From: Membranipora membranacea | Taxonomy: Eukaryota > Bryozoa > Gymnolaemata > Cheilostomatida > Membraniporidae | Direction of reading: 5' to 3' | Assembly: GCA_914767715.1 (NCBI GenBank) | Contig: OU612071.1 | Span: 22,315,681-22,379,680 of the forward strand | Length of the DNA: 64,000 bases | Shown: positions 57,958 to 64,000 of the stretch, in pieces | Layout: the number at the start of each line of letters is the position of its first letter | Numbering within the stretch: position 1 is the stretch's first letter | The notes under the pieces: generated by a model | What the model saw: the letters and a program-made list of their open reading frames with translations, nothing else | The model's database searches: none | Told to the model about the DNA's origin: nothing | Translations under genes and position numbers: made by a program

Positions 57958-58116
57958 ATTCTATGGAAGGTTGCCATGTCTCATTCCGGCATTCATGAAT
58001 ACGATGCCCTCCAACTTGTGTGTATCCGCTTTCACAGGATGATATATAAATTGATGTGTTATCTGCAAGAGGATTCATTGATGCCAGATGGTCTATCTGG
58101 TCTCTGCATGATGTCG
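57958..58116 (-). CDS. CCP/sushi-like exon
   Basis: After a strong acceptor (TTTTTATTTTTTAG) the frame reads TSCRDQIDHLASMNPLADN ... SIYISSCESGYTQVGG and HECRNETWQPSI, ending at GTATAG with the last Cys codon split. Spacing C-x(n)-SCESGY-x(n)-G-x(n)-EC-x(n)-W is that of complement control protein modules. It is extracellular and probably part of a multi-domain receptor or secreted protein together with the CUB-like exon upstream. Confidence 0.6.
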
Positions 58117-58498
58117 CTAAAAAATAAAAAGATGTACATTATGTCAAATGATACTTTGATCCATCAACTTCGAGAAGATTCCAATAATGGCATGCAGATC
58201 TAAGCGGGAGGGGATCATAAAGGTGTAGAATGATAGTGACCAACTGATCTTACACTGGGCTAATTTTGCCTGCATTATTACTGTAATTGTCCCCTCCCAT
58301 AAGCCTGGGATTCAGGCCAAAAAGAGGCCTTGTCTGTATTATTGGTGATGTTGGATATTGCTTCTCTGGTGTTATCTACTCATTTATCACCATTATTGCA
58401 CCTATATAAATGAACCCATGTGCTTGTGTTTTGGTTGTGTTATGATTGGCTGATGGGTTTTGTTTTGTTATTGCGTAGAATTATCTGCTCATGTTGGG

Positions 58499-59025
58499 TT
58501 ATTTGTTTGTTTGGTTTTTGGCCTGGGTAACAAAAAGGGAGAGGTCGCGGCACCTCGACATAAACCGGAAGTAGTAAAATGGAAGATGATGAATAGCCGG
58601 TACCAGGGGGTCCACCGACTGTGTAGAGATGGAGAAGGCAGGCCATGCAGAACCACTCATGTCAATGAACTCAATATCAAAGGTTACTGTGGCGGTCTTT
58701 GGTAAATTGTCTATTCGCATTGTAATATCTGGGTACCGTTAGCTGTTTGGTATGTTTTCTAATGCAGCCATGTCTGTTATGTAGCCTTCTGGTTGTCTGG
58801 AAGCATTAATAGTCAGGTGATCACCTTTGATTTCAATCGTGTCGTCCAGCGCGTTGCCAAAGGTGTTTCCCAATGTGTTGCCATTTGCAATGCCCATTGT
58901 TAGTTTGGGATGAACTAGAAAGTTAGTCATATTCAAGTTTGATATAAAAGGCAGAAATAACTTAAGGATTGTTGGATTGTTGATTGATGTGTATGACACT
59001 TTGTTGTGTATGATCTCAGTGCTAC
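58499..59025 (-). CDS. Candidate exons of the same minus-strand gene
   Basis: An acceptor (TTGTGTAG) near 59020 opens a frame reading HNKVSYTSINNPTILKLFL ... DDTIEIKGDHLTINASRQ to a stop at 58739. The same frame resumes with MRIDNLPKTATVTFDIEF and MSGSAWPAFSISTQS to 58499. The intervening stop may be intronic. Beta-rich, with an N-glycosylation site (INAS). Unidentified extracellular module. Confidence 0.4.
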
Positions 59026-59373
59026 ACAAAAAGCCTCAGCAATGGCACGCAATAGATTATGGTTAATTGATCATTTTTGCAAGGTCTTACCAAACATCAC
59101 ACTCAATTAGTGAGATTAGAGGCGAAAAACCAAGCAATCCAGTGAGATAAAATTCTGGTATGGTCAGGTCAGGACAAAATACTGAGAACTTGCCACTATC
59201 AATAATTTCTTTCCCGGTTCAATTATTGTTCTGATATTTACCTTGAGATTAAAAGAGCATTTTAAAGAAAATAAAAGCAGCAGAATGACCAATTGTTGTT
59301 GCTTTAACTTAAATAAAATTACCTATTTACCATTTCACACAAATGTTATGGTCACCTCTTGATTTTTTCTTAC

Positions 59374-59700
59374 CTGTAAATTTTATGCTGAAATCCATAT
59401 GATTAAGATGTGCAAGGTTGAGGGATAATTCTATCAATCCATCAGAATGCTCTTTCTGTTCGATGCAAGGTTCCTCAGTGCTGCCCGTACGTAGTCCTAG
59501 TCTTTGATCTCCCATACAGGGAACGTTGAATGAAGTTAGTTGGTGGAAAACAATAAGACTCTCCTGCCCACTTCTGATCTTCACTCTGCAGATTTGTGAC
59601 CTGTTTTCTGATCCTGAACTCATTGATCCTGGTCCGAGGATTCTCCCATAATTGACAGTATCTGAATTCATTATCATGATAAACTCAGTATTCATATGAG
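59374..59700 (-). CDS. CUB-like domain exon
   Basis: The frame reads YGRILGPGSMSSGSENRSQI then CRVKIRSGQESLIVFHQLTS, FNVPCMGDQRLGLRTGS and EEPC, and ends FSIKFTG at a GTAAGA donor (59373). The order C-x-V-x-I...F-x-x-L/F...C-x-x-D...L...G...C...DFxxxF matches a CUB domain. The 5' limit is uncertain: an in-frame stop lies just before MNTEF near 59700, so an acceptor inside (ATTCAG near 59668) is possible. Phase does not match the next exon without another piece. Confidence 0.5.
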
Positions 59701-59744
59701 ATTTTCAAAATTGAGCTTCGTAGTTGGTGACGCTCATTTCTATA

Positions 59745-60669
59745 CCTGGAAATAACGTAAATCCACATTACATATATAACATTTCAGTTATCTAGCCTGC
59801 TCACTGAAACATGTTGGGCTTGTATTATTCAAGCCAGAGTGATTAAATCATCAGTAGGATTGCTTTGCAGGGTTTATGATCAAGTAAGTTCATGGCTCTC
59901 TCAACAACAACCCATGAGCTATCAAATTTTCAATTATTTATATATAGGAACAGTGTGCACTGATATCTAGGGTATGGGCAATGAACCCAGAGACATAATC
60001 ACCAATTTCAAGTTTTACATGAGATCTTCTGACTAATGCCGCATTGAGTGTCTGTTAAAAAATCTAATCTTACTCAAATAACCATGTGATCATGTAGTGA
60101 AAAGTGTAGAGGATGAGATTTACATAAGAAACTTTGTCCTTTTTTGACGTTTAGATTTAAAACTTGCAAGTTGAAAGATAACGCATGCATAACGGTACTT
60201 CAGATTATTCTACAACAACTTTGATCCAATTGCCAGCATTCCTGTTGCTCCCTTCCACTGGTCACACCGCACGCAAAGGGATCTAGAATTAACTACCAAT
60301 CCAGTGGTATTGTCTTGATACCTCGTATACACAAAAGTATTGAGGGAGACAAATCATGAAAAGTAAGCTATATAATTCTCTGAACTCAATTAAAAGAGTG
60401 TGTAAACTATTGTACGCAATATTGCTCTCAGGAATCAGAAAAGACCATTATGTCAGACATATGTCCTGATTTTAAACATTAGAAGTGGTTGTTTCCTGTT
60501 GCTGATGAAATTGTCTCAGACAATTTGAGAGGTAAAGAAAGTTGTATTATAGACGACTAGAGACAACTCCGAAAATTTTGTGTTGGCATCATGAGGGAGG
60601 TTACACATTTTACAAGATATCTCAGCTCATAATTTATACTTTGGAAAAATAATGCCATATTTGGAATCC
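59745..60669. other. No supported gene
   Basis: A+T-rich spacer; no exon or RNA gene is visible. Confidence 0.45.
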
Positions 60670-60925
60670 TCATCCCAGCAGGCACCTGGACGTCCAATTG
60701 TCAGTGCCGACATCAGTTTGACGTTGAATTTAGGGTCTGAGGTGAAACGCTAATCAACGTCCAGATGGGGTTGATGATTGACGTTAGTTTGATGTCCAAC
60801 TGATGTCAATATTAGAAAGAATTGGAGGTGATCTGACATCGATATCAGGTCAATTTTTGCTCAGTTTAAGGTCAATATTGGGTCAATATGTAGTCAATAT
60901 TGGGTCTATATGTAGTCAGTTTAGG
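60670..60925. repeat. GACGTTGA/GGTCAATATT minisatellite-like region
   Basis: Starts CCAGCAGGCACCTGGACGTC, continues with several ACGTTGA/ACGTCCA words, and ends in near-22-bp repeats (GGGTCAATATGTAGTCAATATT). Similar degenerate GACGTTGA repeats are common in animal genomes. Confidence 0.65.
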
Positions 60926-61626
60926 GACATTTAAGTAGCAATGGCTGTTTCTAAAATTTCTTATTGGGTGAGAAGGGCAGGGGATAAGGGCAGGAGAGAA
61001 AGGTGAAGAGAAGGGGCAATTGTTTGGCAGAGCCCTGAGAGCACTACATCAGTTTCAGCTTACTGGCTGGCCACCAAATATACGTAGGTAGCCATGCCTA
61101 GGTTGTTTGACTACTTATCCGAAAATTCTATCATCCGATCTCACTAAACAATATTTCCGAAGAGTGTCTTACCAGTTGCATTGCAAATTTTCATTGATTT
61201 GAATAAGACAAAATTATACCACTGCTTTTGAGCATTCAAACTGGCAGGTTAATCTATATTATTCATTGTTGTAAGAAAATATATTTAATATATTTGAGAT
61301 ATGATAATTCAAAGTTGGTTTCTTAACAAGGGAGATAATTACTGACGATTTGATCAAAAATATGTTAATTATAGGATTAAAGTGTGTATAATTTAGAATT
61401 ACACTCATGGATTACTCCTTGGCACTATACAAGTTTAATTAACAGTGACTAGAATTTAAATTCAGTGGTACTACAGGTTACTAACCTAAATACAGACCAG
61501 GTTATGGAATCAATGACATTTTGACTTCACTTTCCCGAATCCTGCTGCAGTCTACTGACTACTGGGCCCAATTGATGCCCCAGATGTGCTCCGACCAGCC
61601 TTCAAACTGAGAGTAACTTGGCGCCG

Positions 61627-61674
61627 AATATGGCAGCCGCACCCTTAAGGCACCTATCTTTCTCAGTCCTCGGA
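61627..61674 (+). repeat. Dispersed repeat, copy 2
   Basis: Matches 45462-45510. Confidence 0.65.
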
Positions 61675-62427
61675 CAGAGACAAACATGCGGTTTCAACCC
61701 ACATTTAACCCAAATCAGTGAATAAATTTTGATGTGACCCATTTGATGAAAAAAAATAACTATAAATGTAAAATATGTAAAATAAGCAACAATTCGGTAT
61801 CAGTTTTAAGATTAACCCGTTACCCACACACTAAAAAAGTTTTGTTGAATGATACCACTTCTTTCAGCAGAAATAGAATTATCAGAGCATCCGATTTTCA
61901 AGTGTTTCGTTGATTAGTGTATGATAAAAAATTGTACATCTAATACCAGCCCATGATGTGTTCTCTTCTACGTGGAATATAGACTCTGTGTCTCATTGCA
62001 TGACATTACGGATTAGTATAAAATAGAAAAGATTGTAATATAGCATTATGGGAGTCTGCATGATATGCAAAGCTTTGACCTTTTAAATTTTGTAGTCATT
62101 TTATCACAGATACAGCCAGATTTAGTTGAAATGTTCATGCCACTCACATTTAGCAGGAAATTATGGTTGAGATAGGCAAATACGTCAACATTTGACAGAA
62201 AATTTATGAAGACATAATCTGTAATAAGTCTGGATTTTTCCAGGTTATACAGTTAAGTTTCACTGAAAACTTTGCTGCTTCAAAATAGCTCATAACATCC
62301 TTTTATTATGGATTTCAATGGAGAGTTTAATAGATCATACTGCGATGGCGGACAAATTTGAAAAGAAATTAAAAAAACACAAATCTGGATGTGGCCACTT
62401 TATCCTACAACCCAAGTGAATACACCC

Positions 62428-62471
62428 TTGTCATGCGGCTACTTTTTCTTTTTTGAATAGCCGCGTGACAA
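62428..62471. repeat. Palindrome TTGTCATGCGGCTA/TAGCCGCGTGACAA
   Basis: Arms of 14-15 bases around a T-rich loop of about 15 bases. The arm sequence recurs at 44068-44151, so it probably represents a very short repeat family. Confidence 0.7.
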
Positions 62472-63794
62472 TACGCGTTAATCAATACACCAGCAATGAA
62501 TATTCTGTGCATCACGGTTCCTGAACAGATCCCTCCTCTTGGTTACCAAGCCAAGTGCAGTGTCGTTTCCGGATAGCTATCCAATAGAATACTTGATATG
62601 TTATTTATAATCTCACAGCCATCAGTAACATTCAAAGACGGACAAAATGTTTGCTTTTTTGCTTGTTTATAATGACAGATATATCATTGTCTAAAACACA
62701 AAAACTTGCATCAACCAGCTCAAATCGTCATTTATGTGTCTCCCAAACAGATTAAAACACCTAAGCTGCGGTTGTCAAAACAGAAATAAAAATATCAAAA
62801 GCCTCATGATCCAAAGTCTGAAAGCTCCTGAAAACCCTCTTAACTTCATAGTCCTCAAAAAGCGGAGTGGAAAGCTGGTCAAACGATTTTCAGCAAGCTA
62901 CAACCTTGCTTACAGGTAAAGCAATGAGGTATAAACTACAAACACAATTTCTGAAGTTGATATTTAATAAAATCCTTTGGTAACAGTAGACTGCAACAAC
63001 AGATGAATTCTCTTTTCTCAATTTTGTGAAAAACCTTGCAATTGACAAGGAATTTCAGTCCATTCAAACTTGACAGCTCTAACACAATGTTGTCAAAATT
63101 TGCTGATCACGCAGAATTAGAGCAAAAACCAATTCAGTAAACACTGGGAGATCAAGCTGAGACAAGATGAGCATGACTTGTATAATATGTATCCAAGATA
63201 AAATTCAGCAGCAGTGTCATATCAATTAAAAACCTCTAATAGTCAGCACAAACAAATATTACTTGCCAAGTCAGAGCACATAAGGTGAAACAGGTACTGA
63301 TCAAAAATCTCTGATGGCTGTAAAAAGCTGATTACTTATTGCCAATACTCCTCGGTACTACACTGAAAATATTCTTAGATCAATTTAAGAAAACATTGGA
63401 AGTTTACTGCGATATTTAGCTTTGGCCATTGTTGTGCTTTAGTTTGAATATGAAGTCATGATGTTCATTATTTTGTTATTTCCTAACAAATACTTCCAAA
63501 ATGTCAATAATGTACCATTTTTTACAGCTCTATGGGATTTTTATTTTCACAATCTCAATGTCATAACAGTCCAGCTGCATGTTCTATATAGGTCAGTGGT
63601 TCCGAGGTACCTAAATCAACTATGTTACGACACACTCCTCTGATTGATCAGGGGTATAATGAAATTATAGGAGCTGGTGTTATCTTTGAAACTGGTATTT
63701 CATCTACAGTGGAAAAAGATACAACAATTGTTTACGATCAGTGAAGCCAAAATTACATATACACCCTGGATCTTGAATCAATAGAATGGTTGAT

Positions 63795-63890
63795 TAAAAA
63801 AAGAGTGTTCCAAACCGGTGATTTGAACCCACAGCCTTCAAAACTTTATCGTTATGGCAGACCGGCGCTCTAACCAACTGAGCCACTTCC
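63795..63890 (-). other. tRNA-like Pol III unit
   Basis: On the minus strand: GTGGCTCAGTTGGTTAGAGC (good D arm/A box), GCCGGTCTGCCATAACG, GTGGGTTCAAATCACC (T arm/B box), and then TTTTTTT. The anticodon and acceptor stems do not pair well, so it is a tRNA pseudogene or SINE head rather than a confident tRNA gene. Confidence 0.55.
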
Positions 63891-64000
63891 TACTCCTGCC
63901 CAGCAAATGAGACGCCATTCTATAAATTTGCATTTACTACATTCTACTTAGGCAGAATTATAAGTCAGATTTTTCAGTTAGCTTTATATGCCATCACTGA

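Larger units (their letters stand above)
60926..63790. other. No supported gene; dispersed repeat and palindrome inside
   Basis: Contains the second copy of the dispersed repeat (61627-61674) and the palindrome at 62428-62471. Short frames at 62734-62919 and 63458-63643 have no motifs. Confidence 0.45.

Noticed and set aside
63795-63890. Functional tRNA gene near the window end
   Set aside because: D and T arms are good, but the anticodon and acceptor stems are poor; called tRNA-like only.

Overview
This is A+T-rich, intron-containing animal nuclear DNA. Exons are small (about 80-210 nt) with GT...AG borders. The window has secreted and receptor proteins, Ig-like, CUB-like and CCP-like modules, a tyrosine kinase with the metazoan HRDLAARN loop, 7SL and U5 RNA genes, and many decayed transposons. 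I infer a non-vertebrate metazoan (for example a sponge or cnidarian); the species cannot be fixed from sequence alone.

Layout. 1-4.6 kb: almost empty, one candidate minus-strand exon. 4.6-6.6 kb: decayed R4/Dong-like LINE lying directly after a TAA microsatellite. 6.95-8.1 kb (minus): gene for a type II single-pass membrane protein with a coiled-coil stalk. 9.7-15.8 kb: a 6.1-kb DNA transposon with a perfect 8-bp target duplication. Its left inverted repeat is interrupted by a block holding a broken PIF/Harbinger transposase gene. 16.36-16.77 kb: a hAT-type MITE carrying a tRNA-like segment. 17.3-28.4 kb (plus): a receptor tyrosine kinase gene with one-base frameshifts. Its introns contain a complete 7SL (SRP) RNA gene on the opposite strand and two U5 snRNA genes on the same strand. 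29.48-31.06 kb: second copy of the 9.7-kb transposon family, with its own 8-bp duplication.

32.4-44.9 kb (plus): a complete, phase-consistent 11-exon gene for a 424-aa secreted protein that I do not recognise. Its introns hold a 1.38-kb TTAA-flanked foldback element and a 3.5-kb hAT copy. 45.7-49.3 kb (minus): nearly intact two-ORF APE-type LINE with one stop codon between endonuclease and reverse transcriptase. 49.4-51.4 kb: decayed intron-containing transposase gene, probably Kolobok-like. 51.4-59.7 kb: scattered minus-strand exons (membrane segments, CCP-like, CUB-like) that I cannot join confidently, plus a small plus-strand secreted-protein ORF. 59.7-64 kb: no gene except a tRNA-like unit near the end.

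The strongest discoveries are the clustering of 7SL and two U5 genes in one receptor-kinase gene and the nested transposons whose target duplications can be read exactly. Next are the tRNA/hairpin-bearing hAT MITE and the unrecognised secreted protein. Most apparent frameshifts are one-base losses, so part of the 'decay' may be assembly error. Genuine stop codons in the LINE and transposase copies cannot be explained that way.
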